Shown here piece by piece: positions 25,347 through 33,221 of a stretch of DNA of 64,000 bases. The DNA comes from Curtobacterium flaccumfaciens (GTDB lineage Bacteria > Actinomycetota > Actinomycetes > Actinomycetales > Microbacteriaceae): contig NZ_JABMCF010000039.1 of assembly GCF_013359815.1 (NCBI RefSeq), positions 372,001-436,000 on the forward strand, read 5' to 3'. Position 1 is the stretch's first letter. The number at the start of each line of letters is the position of its first letter. Position numbers and translations under genes: made by a program. The notes below the pieces were generated by a model. The model had not been told where the DNA came from. It was given only the letters and a program-made list of their open reading frames with translations, and ran no database searches.

Positions 25347-25997
25347 TCAGACCGCGTCGGCGCGCAGGAACTCCGCCACCGGAGTCGACCCCGTGTTGAA
25401 CCGGAAGGTGTTGCCGGCCGTGCCGGGGTTCTCGACCACGTCGGCGACCACGTGCGCCACGTCACCGCGCGGCACCTGCGTCGACGAGCCGTCCCAGTCG
25501 ACGGAGCCGGTCGGCTCGTCGTCGGTCAGGGTGCTCGGGGCGACGATCGTCCACTGCAGCCCCGAGTCGCGGAGCACGGCGTCGGCGATCATCTTCGACT
25601 GCGCGTACGCGAAGAAGTCCTGGTCCTGCGGGACGCCGTGGTCGAGCTGCGAGCCCGAGAACGACACCATCACGTAGCGGTCGACGCCGGCCTGCTTCGC
25701 CCCCTGGATCGACAGCACCGCAGCGTCGCGGTCGATCGCCCAGGTCCGGTCGACGGACCCGCCACCGGCACCGGCCGACCACACCACGGCGTCGTGCCCG
25801 CGGATCAGTTCGGCGAAGTCGTTCAGGGACTGCTGCTGGATGTCCGCGACGAGCGGTTCGCCGCCGTGCGCTCGGATCTCGTCGGACTGGTCGGCGTTCC
25901 GGATGACGGAGGTGACCGTGTGTCCGCGCTCGGACAGGATGCGGGTGGCGAGGAGTGCGACCTTGCCGTGGCCGCCGAAGACGATGACGTTGCTCAT
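25347..25997 (-). CDS. NAD(P)H-binding atypical SDR (NmrA/SDR_a5-like)
   Basis: A 216-residue protein with the glycine-rich N-terminus VIVFGGHGKVALLATRIL and the mid-domain AVVWSAGAGGGS, YVMVSFSGSQ and YAQSKMIADAVLRDSGLQWTIVAPSTLTD of atypical SDRs that sense or reduce with NAD(P)H. Minus-strand TAGCGT (26005-26010) seven bases upstream fixes the ATG at 25997 as leaderless. A 29-base-spaced copy of the last coding bases follows the stop (25323-25335 and 25352-25364). Confidence 0.85.
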   Translation of the reverse strand: MSNVIVFGGHGKVALLATRILSERGHTVTSVIRNADQSDEIRAHGGEPLVADIQQQSLNDFAELIRGHDAVVWSAGAGGGSVDRTWAIDRDAAVLSIQGAKQAGVDRYVMVSFSGSQLDHGVPQDQDFFAYAQSKMIADAVLRDSGLQWTIVAPSTLTDDEPTGSVDWDGSSTQVPRGDVAHVVADVVENPGTAGNTFRFNTGSTPVAEFLRADAV

Positions 25998-26133
25998 GGT
26001 CCGGACGCTACTCGGGGCGGCTCCGTGCCCGGGGAACGCCCGGGGAGCGCCGGACGGTCGCCCGTCGCCCGCGATGCTCGGAACACCCGGGGGCGCCGTG
26101 CGTACCGTCGGGGGCAACACGACAGGAGTCACG

Positions 26134-26619
26134 ATGAGCAAGCAGCACGAGCAGCACACCCTGGTCCGCACCCTGGTCCTCGGCATCATGAGCGGCGGCC
26201 GGAGCGCCACCCCGCTCGCCGTCCTCGCACTGAACCACGACCGGTCCTCGCTGAAGGGTTCGTGGCAGCAGTGGAAGGTCTTCAGCACCCCGGTCGGCCG
26301 TGGGCTGCTCGTCGCCTCCGCCGTCGGTGAGCTCATCGGCGACAAGCTGCCGAAGACCCCGAACCGCATCGCCCCCTCGGCACTGCTCGGACGTGTCGCG
26401 TCCGGTGCCCTCGCCGGCGCCGCACTCGGCACCACGGGCAAGCGTGACCTGCGGATCGAGGGCGCGATCCTCGGTGGCGTCGGTGCCCTCGTCGGCAGCT
26501 TCGTCGGCTGGGGTGCGCGCAAGGCCCTCGGGGGCGCGGGCCTGCCCGACCCCGTCGTCGCGCTCGCCGAGGACGCCGCGACCATCGCCGGCTCCGTGAA
26601 GGTCATCACCGCCGACTGA
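26134..26619 (+). CDS. DUF4126-like membrane protein
   Basis: A 161-residue protein with glycine- and alanine-rich membrane helices: LGIMSGGRSATPLAVLAL, VGELIGDKLPKTPNRI and GAILGGVGALVGSFVGWGARK. The VGELIGDKLPKTPNR motif is diagnostic for DUF4126. ACAGGAGTC precedes the ATG. The physiological role is unknown. Confidence 0.82.
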   Translation: MSKQHEQHTLVRTLVLGIMSGGRSATPLAVLALNHDRSSLKGSWQQWKVFSTPVGRGLLVASAVGELIGDKLPKTPNRIAPSALLGRVASGALAGAALGTTGKRDLRIEGAILGGVGALVGSFVGWGARKALGGAGLPDPVVALAEDAATIAGSVKVITAD

Positions 26620-26683
26620 GCGTGCCGCTCGGGCGCGGCGAGGGCCGCGCTCTTGGGCGCCGCGCTCGCCGCGGGCGCGTTTG

Positions 26684-26734
26684 GTGAGCAGGAACGGTCG
26701 GGTCGCACCGCCGCACCCGACCATTCCTGCTCAC
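26684..26734. repeat. family B inverted repeat, copy B2
   Basis: Arms 26684-26703 (GTGAGCAGGAACGGTCGGGT) and 26715-26734 (ACCCGACCATTCCTGCTCAC) pair over 20 bp with one mismatch and an 11-base loop. It lies between the DUF4126 and reductase genes and is not next to a family A copy. Confidence 0.88.
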
Positions 26735-26765
26735 GATGCGCACGCCTCGGCCTACGGTGGCCACC

Positions 26766-27737
26766 ATGCACATCGTCGTCATCGGAGCCACCGGCCACAT
26801 CGGCTCGTTCCTCGTCCCCCGTCTCGTCCGCTCGGGGCACCGCGTCGTCGCCGTCACCCGCGGCACGAGCACCCCGTACGCCGACGCCCCGGAGTGGCAG
26901 CAGGTCGAGCGGATCACCGCCGACCGCGAGCAGGAGGACCGCGACGGCACCTTCGGCAGCCGCATCGCCGCGCTCGGTGCCGACGCCGTCGTCGACCTCG
27001 TCTGCTTCACCGAGTCCTCCGCCGCAGCGCTGGTCGACGCGCTCCGCGGCACCGGTACGCACCTGGTGCACTGCGGCTCGATCTGGCGCGCCGGCGTCTC
27101 GCACGTGCTGCCGATCACCGAGCAGAACGCGACCCCGCCGTTCGGTGACTACGGCGTCCAGAAGGACGCCATCGCCCGGATGCTCAAGGAAGAAACCGCA
27201 TCAGGCGGTTTGGTCACGACGTCGCTGCACCCCGGTCACATCAGCGGTCCGGGCTGGATGCCGATCGGTCCACTCGGCAACCTCGACACGTCGGTGCTGA
27301 CGAAGCTGTCCGCCGGTGAACCGCTCGAGGTCCCCGGCCTCGGCGCCGAGACGATGGCCCACGTGCACGCCGACGACGTCGCGCAGGCGTTCCAGCTCGC
27401 GGTCGAGCACCCCGATGCGGCGGCGGGCGAGGACTTCTTCGTCACGGCTCCGACGGCGCTCACCGCGCGCGGGTACGCCCACCTGGCAGCGTCGTGGTTC
27501 GGCCAGGAGGCCCGGCTCGACCCCGTCACGTGGGACCGGTTCCGCGAGACCACGGCTCCAGAGCACGCTGACGCCAGCTGGGAGCACCTGTCCCGCAGCC
27601 AGGTCTTCAGCACCGAGAAGGCGCGTCGTCTGCTCGGCTACGCGCCGGCGTTCACCGCCGAGGAGACCGTGCTGGACGCCGTGCGCTGGCTCGTCGACCA
27701 CGGTGAGCTCGAGGTCGCGAACCCCCTGGTCCGCTGA
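26766..27737 (+). CDS. NAD-dependent epimerase/dehydratase family protein
   Basis: A 323-residue extended SDR with VVIGATGHIGSFLVPRLV at the N-terminus, VHCGSIWRAG, YGVQKDAIARML (YxxxK) and the substrate-domain motifs HPGHISGPGWMPIGPLGN and VFSTEKARRLLGYAPAFTAEE. TACGGT at 26753-26758 lies seven bases before ATG 26766, indicating leaderless transcription. The substrate is likely a sugar or sugar nucleotide, but that is not shown. Confidence 0.87.
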   Translation: MHIVVIGATGHIGSFLVPRLVRSGHRVVAVTRGTSTPYADAPEWQQVERITADREQEDRDGTFGSRIAALGADAVVDLVCFTESSAAALVDALRGTGTHLVHCGSIWRAGVSHVLPITEQNATPPFGDYGVQKDAIARMLKEETASGGLVTTSLHPGHISGPGWMPIGPLGNLDTSVLTKLSAGEPLEVPGLGAETMAHVHADDVAQAFQLAVEHPDAAAGEDFFVTAPTALTARGYAHLAASWFGQEARLDPVTWDRFRETTAPEHADASWEHLSRSQVFSTEKARRLLGYAPAFTAEETVLDAVRWLVDHGELEVANPLVR

Positions 27738-27774
27738 GCCCCGTGCTCCCGGCCCCGGGCTGCGCATCAGCTTC

Positions 27775-27787
27775 AGCTAATATTGCT
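27775..27787 (+). promoter_or_regulatory. promoter dyad before the HTH gene
   Basis: AGCTAATATTGCT is a 13-bp near-palindrome containing a TAATAT -10 box (27778-27783). An autoregulating HTH protein binding here would cover its own promoter, as antitoxin-like regulators often do. No -35 box is clear. Confidence 0.5.
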
Positions 27788-27814
27788 CAAGGAACGACGC
27801 GGAGCGAAGGAACG

Positions 27815-28150
27815 ATGATGGGCAAGAAGGACTTCGTCCGCGGGAACGACCGCGTCGAGCGTCTCCTACGGCAGCCGGACATCGCGGACGCTGTTGCCGC
27901 GCTCGAGACCGAGGCCGACGACCTCGACCGAGTCCACGCGATGAGCCTGGCGATGGTGCGTGAAGCGGGGAAGCGCACGCAGGCCGAGATCGCACACGAG
28001 CTCGGCATCAGTCAGGGGGCGGTGTCGCAGATGGAACGGCGCGAGGACATGTTGCTCTCCACCCTCCGGAGCTACATCACCGCGACCGGTGCCGAGAACC
28101 CACGCATCATCGTCACGGTCAACGGCCGTGACGTCGAGTTGGCGATCTGA
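27815..28150 (+). CDS. small XRE-type HTH protein, antitoxin-like
   Basis: A 111-residue protein whose HTH reads RTQAEIAHELGISQGAVSQMERREDMLLSTLRSYITATG, as in HigA-type antitoxins and other short XRE regulators. The C-terminus ends in a beta hairpin (PRIIVTVNGRDVELAI). GAAGG precedes two adjacent ATGs (27815 and 27818). A RelE/HigB toxin normally lies directly upstream in such modules, but here a reductase gene does, so this is a solitary HTH or a relic of a toxin-antitoxin pair. Confidence 0.82.
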   Translation: MMGKKDFVRGNDRVERLLRQPDIADAVAALETEADDLDRVHAMSLAMVREAGKRTQAEIAHELGISQGAVSQMERREDMLLSTLRSYITATGAENPRIIVTVNGRDVELAI

Positions 28151-28151
28151 C

Positions 28152-29345
28152 TCAGGCCCGCTCCGGCTCGACCACGAGCCCGCGGTTGCGGTGCACGACC
28201 CAGACCGTCGCGGCGAACCCCGCCAGCACCGCGGCGCCGATCGTGACCGCCGTCCAGCCCCCGGCGTTCCACAGCACCGACGCCAGCGCGGAGCCGATCG
28301 CCCCGCCGATGAAGTTCGAGGTGACGAACGCCGTGTTGAGCCGGCTCCGCGCGGCCGGGTCCACCGAGAAGAGCCGGGTCTGGTTGAGCACGTTCGCGGC
28401 CTGCACGGCGACGTCGAGCAGCAGCACGGCGAGCAGCACCACGACGATCGAGTGCGCACCGATCCCGGCGACGACCAGGGAGACGAGCAGGAGCACGATC
28501 GCTCCCCCGGTGACGGGTACCGACAGTCCCCGGTCGTGCAGCCGCCCGACCCGCTGCGCCGCCACGGCACCCGCGAGCCCCACCAGGCCGACCAACCCGA
28601 TGCTGCTGGTGGAGAAGTCGTAGGGGTCGCTGCTCAGCAGGAACGTCAGCGCGGTCCAGAACATCGTGAACACGGCGAACACCGACGAGCTGATCACGAG
28701 CGTGACCTGCACGGTCCGGTGGGTCCGGACGGCACGGAACACCGACAGGATGAGCTGCGGGTACGCCACCCCGCCGCGGGCCTCGAGTTCGGGGATGGCG
28801 CGCCGCAGCAGCAGGGCCAGGACCACCGCGACGACGGCGGCGAGCACGTAGATCGCGCGCCACCCGAACGCGTCCGCGACCAGGCCGCTGATCGTCCGCG
28901 ACACGAGGATGCCGGTGAGCACCCCGGAGGCGATCGTGCCGACGACGCGTCCGCGCTGCGCGGGGTCCGCGAGGTCCCCGGCAAGCGGGATGAGGAGCTG
29001 CCCGGCGACCGTGGTCAGCCCGACCAGTGCCAGGGCGACCAGGAGCGTCGCGAAGGTCGGAGCGATCGCGGCGAGCAGCAGCGCGACGGCGGAGGCGACG
29101 AGCACCCAGGGGATCAGGCGACGGCGGTCGAGGACGTCCCCGAGCGGCACGACGAGCAGGATGCCGAGGGCGTAGCCGACCTGGGTCAGGGTGACGAGCA
29201 GCCCGGCGAGCGACGCCGAGGTGCCGAGCGACGATGCGATGTCGTCGAGCAGTGGCTGGGACCAGTACAGGTTGCCGACCGCTGCTCCGCCGGCGACGGC
29301 GAACAGCAGGGTCCGGCCCGTCGACATCGAGTGGTCCGTGCTCAT
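28152..29345 (-). CDS. MFS transporter
   Basis: A 397-residue, 12-helix major facilitator. GNLYWSQPLLDDIASSLGTS at the start and VVPLGDVLDRRRLIPWVL between helices 2 and 3 are typical of drug- or arabinose-efflux-type proteins. It probably exports a small molecule. Its start overlaps the stop of the carboxymuconolactone-decarboxylase-like gene by four bases, so the two are co-translated; the exported compound could be related to that enzyme's chemistry. Confidence 0.92.
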   Translation of the reverse strand: MSTDHSMSTGRTLLFAVAGGAAVGNLYWSQPLLDDIASSLGTSASLAGLLVTLTQVGYALGILLVVPLGDVLDRRRLIPWVLVASAVALLLAAIAPTFATLLVALALVGLTTVAGQLLIPLAGDLADPAQRGRVVGTIASGVLTGILVSRTISGLVADAFGWRAIYVLAAVVAVVLALLLRRAIPELEARGGVAYPQLILSVFRAVRTHRTVQVTLVISSSVFAVFTMFWTALTFLLSSDPYDFSTSSIGLVGLVGLAGAVAAQRVGRLHDRGLSVPVTGGAIVLLLVSLVVAGIGAHSIVVVLLAVLLLDVAVQAANVLNQTRLFSVDPAARSRLNTAFVTSNFIGGAIGSALASVLWNAGGWTAVTIGAAVLAGFAATVWVVHRNRGLVVEPERA

Positions 29346-30040
29346 GCTGCGGGTGCTCCCTCGTTCAGCGCGGCCAGGGCGTTCAACGTGCGCGGGTAGC
29401 CGATGAGCGGGACGAGCACGGTCAGGACGTCCAGCATCTGCTGGCGGGTGTTCCCGACGTTCAGGTTGCCGGCCACGTGCCCCTGCACCTGGGCGTCGGC
29501 CCCTCCGAGTGCCGCGAGCAGCGCGAAGGTCAGGAGTTCACGGGTGGGCAGCGACAGCCCGTCCCGGCCGACGGTGTCCCCGAAGCAGTTGCCGGACAGG
29601 AACCGCTGGAAGTGCACGGCGTCCGCGGGGGCGTTCTCGTACATCGCGTCGACGCGGTCCGCACCGACGACGGCGCCCTGCACCGCTCGGCCGCGCTCGA
29701 GCCGGTCCGCCGGGGTCGTCGTCGACTGCCCGGCCAACGGCAGGGTGACCCCGCGGGCGACCAGTACGGCGTTGGTGATCGTCAGGAAATCGCCGACGCG
29801 TGCGGATCCGACGTACGCCACGGCTTGGTAGACGATCTCCTTCGCCTCGGTGGGCGAGAGCGGGCCGTCGAGGGCCTCGTCCAGCAGGTCACGGAACGCC
29901 GCCGGCGCCCCGGCCGCGATCGTCGCACCGAGCTGGACGACCACGCGGTCGTGCTCGCTGAGTGCTGCGTTCCGCAGGGTCTCGTCCACGAAGTCGGCGT
30001 GGTACCGGGCGAACTCGGGGTCGGTGTCGGCGAAGGTCAT
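29342..30040 (-). CDS. carboxymuconolactone decarboxylase (AhpD-like) family protein
   Basis: A 232-residue protein with two CMD repeats: residues about 25-95 (EHDRVVVQLGATIAAG to ARVGDFLTITNAVL) and about 165-228 (LPTRELLTFALLAALGGADAQVQGHVAGNLNVGNTRQQMLDVLTVL). The CxxC pair of AhpD is absent; a single Cys lies in GNCFGD. Minus-strand TAGCGT (30048-30053) seven bases upstream marks a leaderless start. It forms an operon with the MFS gene. Confidence 0.88.
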   Translation of the reverse strand: MTFADTDPEFARYHADFVDETLRNAALSEHDRVVVQLGATIAAGAPAAFRDLLDEALDGPLSPTEAKEIVYQAVAYVGSARVGDFLTITNAVLVARGVTLPLAGQSTTTPADRLERGRAVQGAVVGADRVDAMYENAPADAVHFQRFLSGNCFGDTVGRDGLSLPTRELLTFALLAALGGADAQVQGHVAGNLNVGNTRQQMLDVLTVLVPLIGYPRTLNALAALNEGAPAA

Positions 30041-30100
30041 GTCCTCGACGCTAGGGCCGACCGCGGAGCCGTGACAGGTGCTGTCCTCCCCCCTCAGCCG

Positions 30101-30304
30101 TCACCGTCGCCGGAACAGCTCCCCCAGGTGCCACGGGCCGGGCGCGAGCCGCACCGCTGCCTCGGCTCGGACCCGCTCTTCGAGTTCACGGTCGCGGGTG
30201 AGCTCGTGGATCTCCTGCTCGGCACGCCACCGGAACCGCAGTCGGCCGAGGAACCCGGTCGGCGGAGCCGGGACGACGGTCTCGACGGACTCGGTCTCGT
30301 TCAC
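30101..30304 (-). CDS. small charged hypothetical protein
   Basis: A 67-residue protein rich in Arg and Glu (RFRWRAEQEIHELTRDRELEERVRAEAAVR), probably one long helix. It has no signal peptide and no family is recognised. Its start overlaps the stop of the upstream MmyB-like regulator by four bases, which supports real translation and a function tied to that regulator. Confidence 0.55.
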   Translation of the reverse strand: MNETESVETVVPAPPTGFLGRLRFRWRAEQEIHELTRDRELEERVRAEAAVRLAPGPWHLGELFRRR

Positions 30305-31239
30305 GCGTCCTCCCCGGCAGCAGCAGCAGCACCAGCGACGGAAGCAGCACCGGCGACGGAAGCGGTCGAAGCAGCCGCCGCACTCGTCGCACCGGTTGCG
30401 CTCGTCGCCGCGAGGTTCGCCAGCAGCTGCAGCCGTTCCTCGGACGCCGACCCGGGCTCGGTGCCGTACACGACCATGGTCAGCCCCGAGTCCGTGACGA
30501 GCTCCATCGTCTCGTAGCTCATGTCGATGTCGCCTACGTCCGGGTGGTGCACGCGCTTCACACCGCTCCGGTGCCGCATCACGTCGTGTGCGGCCCAGCG
30601 CCGCCGGAACTCATCACTGCGGGTGGAGAGCTCCCCGATCAGGTCGGTCAGTCCCTTGTCGTACGGCGAGCGGGCCGCCTCGGCGCGCAGGGCGGCGACC
30701 ACGTCGCCGGCGACCGAGTCCCAGTCTCGCCAGAACTGCTGACCGCGCGGGTCGAGGAACGCGAAACGCGCGGTGTTCGGGGTGCCGGAGGGCGACAGGA
30801 ACAGCGGCGAGTACACCGCGCGGGCGAGCGCGTTGCCGGCGAGGAAGTCGAACCGGCCGTTGCGGACCCAGGCCGGGGCGCTGATCGAGTCGAGCACCCG
30901 CTGCACGTTCGGCCGGACCTTCGACGTCGGGATCGTCCGGCGCGAGGCGCCCGAAGCGTTCTGCAGACGGGCCAGGTCGAAGAGGTGCGCGTGCTCGGCA
31001 TCGTCGAGAAGGAGCGCGCGGGACAACGACTCGAGGACGCTCTCGGAGACCCCGGTCAGGTTCCCGCGCTCGAGGCGGACGTAGTAGTCGACGCTCATCC
31101 CCGCGACCAGTGCGAGCTCTTCGCGCCGCAGCCCCTTGACGCGGCGGACCCCACCGAAGTCGGGCAGACCGACCTGCTGCGGTGTGACGCGCTCGCGGCG
31201 TGTGCGGAGGAAGTCGCGCACTTCGCTTCTGGTGTCCAT
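30301..31239 (-). CDS. XRE regulator with MmyB-like ligand-binding domain (paralogue 1)
   Basis: A 312-residue regulator. The HTH (about 20-85) includes PDFGGVRRVKGLRREELALVAGMSVDYYVRLERGNLTGVSESVLE, and the MmyB-like domain (about 110-270) includes PAWVRNGRFDFLAGNALARAVYSPLF and FRRRWAAHDVMRHRSGVKRVHHPDVGDI. Unlike its two paralogues here, it has a C-terminal tail of about 38 residues made only of Ala, Ser, Thr, Val and Gly repeats. TACCGT (31246-31251, minus) lies six bases before the ATG. It is divergent from an aldo/keto reductase gene, its likely target. Confidence 0.9.
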   Translation of the reverse strand: MDTRSEVRDFLRTRRERVTPQQVGLPDFGGVRRVKGLRREELALVAGMSVDYYVRLERGNLTGVSESVLESLSRALLLDDAEHAHLFDLARLQNASGASRRTIPTSKVRPNVQRVLDSISAPAWVRNGRFDFLAGNALARAVYSPLFLSPSGTPNTARFAFLDPRGQQFWRDWDSVAGDVVAALRAEAARSPYDKGLTDLIGELSTRSDEFRRRWAAHDVMRHRSGVKRVHHPDVGDIDMSYETMELVTDSGLTMVVYGTEPGSASEERLQLLANLAATSATGATSAAAASTASVAGAASVAGAAAAAGEDA

Positions 31240-31283
31240 GCGTCAACGGTACGGCCGGCCGGGTGCCGGAAGCAGGGGTTGCT

Positions 31284-31296
31284 GGTACCCGTCAGC
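31284..31296. promoter_or_regulatory. 13-mer shared by MmyB-like regulator promoters, site 1
   Basis: GGTACCCGTCAGC lies 32 bases beyond the -10 box of regulator paralogue 1. It also lies 15 bases before the TAGCGT box (31312-31317) of the divergent reductase, at that gene's -35 region. The same 13-mer is found at 47200-47212 at almost the same distance from the -10 box of paralogue 3. Confidence 0.6.
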
Positions 31297-31324
31297 AGGG
31301 GGTCGGCGGCGTAGCGTCGTCGGC

Positions 31325-32209
31325 ATGGAGACAGTCACCCTGAACAACGGACTCGAGATCCCCGCCATCGGTTTCGGCGTGTTCCAGAGCGCCCCGGAGG
31401 AGACCGTGGACGCCGTCCGCACGGCGCTGGAGACCGGGTACCGCCACATCGACACCGCCGCCGCGTACGGCAACGAGCGCGAGGTCGGCGAGGGCATCCG
31501 CGCCTCGGGCGTCGACCGCGACGACATCGTGGTCGAGACCAAGATCTGGGTCTCGGACTACGGCTTCGACGAGACCCTGCACGCCTTCGACAAGGCCACC
31601 GGCAAGCTCGGCTTCGACACGATCGACGTGCTGATCCTGCACCAGCCCGCACCGGACCGCTTCGAGCAGACCGTGCAGGCGTACCGGGCCCTCGAGCGCC
31701 TGTACGCCGACGGCCGGGTCCGCGCGATCGGTGTGAGCAACTTCATGCCCCACCACCTGCGCTCCCTGCTCGAGCAGTCCGACGTCATCCCGGCGCTCAA
31801 CCAGGTCGAACTGCACCCGTACTTCACCCAGCCGGACGTCCAGCGCGCCGACGCCGAGCACGGCATCCTCGACCAGGCGTGGTCTCCCATCGGTGGCATC
31901 ACGTTCTACCCCGGCTGGGGCGACGAGCGGGTCAGCGTGATGGACGACCCGACGATCCGGTCGATCGCCGAGGCGCACGGCAGGACGCCGGCGCAGGTGA
32001 TGCTCCGCTGGCACGTGCAGCAGGGGCGGAACGCGATCCCGAAGTCGACGAACCCCGGTCGCATCGCCGAGAACTTCGCCGTCTTCGACTTCGCGCTGAC
32101 GGACGACGAGCTCGCGCGGCTCGACGCCCTGGACACCGGCCGTCGCAACGGCCCGGACCCGGACGGGACGGACACGAGCCGGTTCGACCGGGTGATCCCG
32201 GAGGTCTGA
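31325..32209 (+). CDS. aldo/keto reductase (AKR5-like)
   Basis: A 294-residue TIM-barrel oxidoreductase. The catalytic tetrad is visible: Asp and Tyr in RHIDTAAAYGNEREVG, Lys in VVETKIWV and His in VLILHQPAPD; GRVRAIGVSNF and NAIPKSTNPGRIAENF form the NADPH site. TAGCGT at 31312-31317 lies seven bases before ATG 31325 (leaderless). The close divergent MmyB-like regulator suggests induction by a substrate-like ligand. Confidence 0.92.
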   Translation: METVTLNNGLEIPAIGFGVFQSAPEETVDAVRTALETGYRHIDTAAAYGNEREVGEGIRASGVDRDDIVVETKIWVSDYGFDETLHAFDKATGKLGFDTIDVLILHQPAPDRFEQTVQAYRALERLYADGRVRAIGVSNFMPHHLRSLLEQSDVIPALNQVELHPYFTQPDVQRADAEHGILDQAWSPIGGITFYPGWGDERVSVMDDPTIRSIAEAHGRTPAQVMLRWHVQQGRNAIPKSTNPGRIAENFAVFDFALTDDELARLDALDTGRRNGPDPDGTDTSRFDRVIPEV

Positions 32210-32222
32210 CGCGACCACGAGC

Positions 32223-32264
32223 GGCCGGGAGGCGCGGTGCGGGCCCGCCCCGTTCCTCCCGGCC
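32223..32264. repeat. family A inverted repeat, copy A7 (imperfect)
   Basis: The outer arms GGCCGGGAGG and CCTCCCGGCC pair perfectly; the inner stem has a few mismatches. It is followed by the palindrome CGGTGGTCGCGACCACCG (about 32267-32284). A similar GGTCGCG flank follows copies A9, A11 and A12, suggesting the repeat unit extends past the hairpin. Confidence 0.75.
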
Positions 32265-32287
32265 CATCGGTGGTCGCGACCACCGCG

Positions 32288-33166
32288 TCAGGCGAGCTGG
32301 CGCGCCCGCTCCGCGATGCCCTCGGTCGCCGCCCACGAAGCCAGCACCCGCAGGGCGTCGGCCGTCGAGCTGCCCGGCGTGGCCGGGTAGATCGTGAGCG
32401 AGAGCCCCGGGTCCTCAGCGAGTTCGAGCGTCTGGAAGTGCAGTTCGAGCGGCCCCACGACGCTGTGCCGGAACGACTTCACGCCGGCGTAGTGGCGGCG
32501 GACGTCGTGCGCGGCCCAGAGCTCGCGGAAGTCGTCGCTCCGCATCGACAGCTCGCCGATCAGCGCGGCGAGGTCCTTGTCGTTCGGCGTCCGGCCCGCT
32601 TCGCGGCGCAGGATCGCGACGTTCGTGTGCGCAGCCCGTTGCCAGTCCTGGTAGAAGTTCCGCGCCTGCGGGTCGAGGAAGATGAAGCGCGAGAAGTTCA
32701 TCGGCCGGGCCGGTGCCGCGACCAGGTCCGAGTGCATCGCGAAGCCGAGCGCGTTCGCGGCGACGATGTCCTGCCGGTTGTTGATGATCATCGCCGGGGC
32801 GTCCGTGACGACGTCGAGCAGGTACTGCAGCTCGGGTCGGACGGCAGCGACGGGCACGACACGACCAGCGCGACGCGGGGTCTCGTTCTGGTGCTGCGAC
32901 AGGTCGCGCAGGTGCTCCTGCTCGGCGGGGTCGAGCTGCAGGGCCCGGCCGATGGCGTCGAGCACGCTGTCCGAGACCCCCTGCAGGTTCCCGCGCTCGA
33001 GCCGCGTGTAGTAGTCGATGCTGACGCCGGCCAGGCGTGCGACCTCTTCGCGACGCAGCCCGGTGACGCGACGCCGCGTGCCGAAGGTCTCGACGCCGGC
33101 CTGCTCGGGGGTGATGCGGGCGCGACGGCTGGAGAGGAAGTCGCGCGCTTCGTCGCGGTGGTTCAT
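32288..33166 (-). CDS. XRE regulator with MmyB-like ligand-binding domain (paralogue 2)
   Basis: A 292-residue regulator with the same architecture as the genes at 30301 and 46243. The HTH contains RRRVTGLRREEVARLAGVSIDYYTRLERGNLQGVSDSVLDAIGRAL, and the ligand domain contains PAMIINNRQDIVAANALGFAMHS and FRELWAAHDVRRHYAGVKSFRH. TACCGT (33173-33178, minus) lies six bases before the ATG. It faces the reductase at 31325 convergently, so its own targets are probably elsewhere, perhaps the dehydrogenase or cupin genes nearby. Confidence 0.9.
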   Translation of the reverse strand: MNHRDEARDFLSSRRARITPEQAGVETFGTRRRVTGLRREEVARLAGVSIDYYTRLERGNLQGVSDSVLDAIGRALQLDPAEQEHLRDLSQHQNETPRRAGRVVPVAAVRPELQYLLDVVTDAPAMIINNRQDIVAANALGFAMHSDLVAAPARPMNFSRFIFLDPQARNFYQDWQRAAHTNVAILRREAGRTPNDKDLAALIGELSMRSDDFRELWAAHDVRRHYAGVKSFRHSVVGPLELHFQTLELAEDPGLSLTIYPATPGSSTADALRVLASWAATEGIAERARQLA

Positions 33167-33221
33167 GCCGTCACGGTACTTCGCCCCGTCCGGCGCGAGC
33201 GAGGGGCTGCGGGAACCCCTT

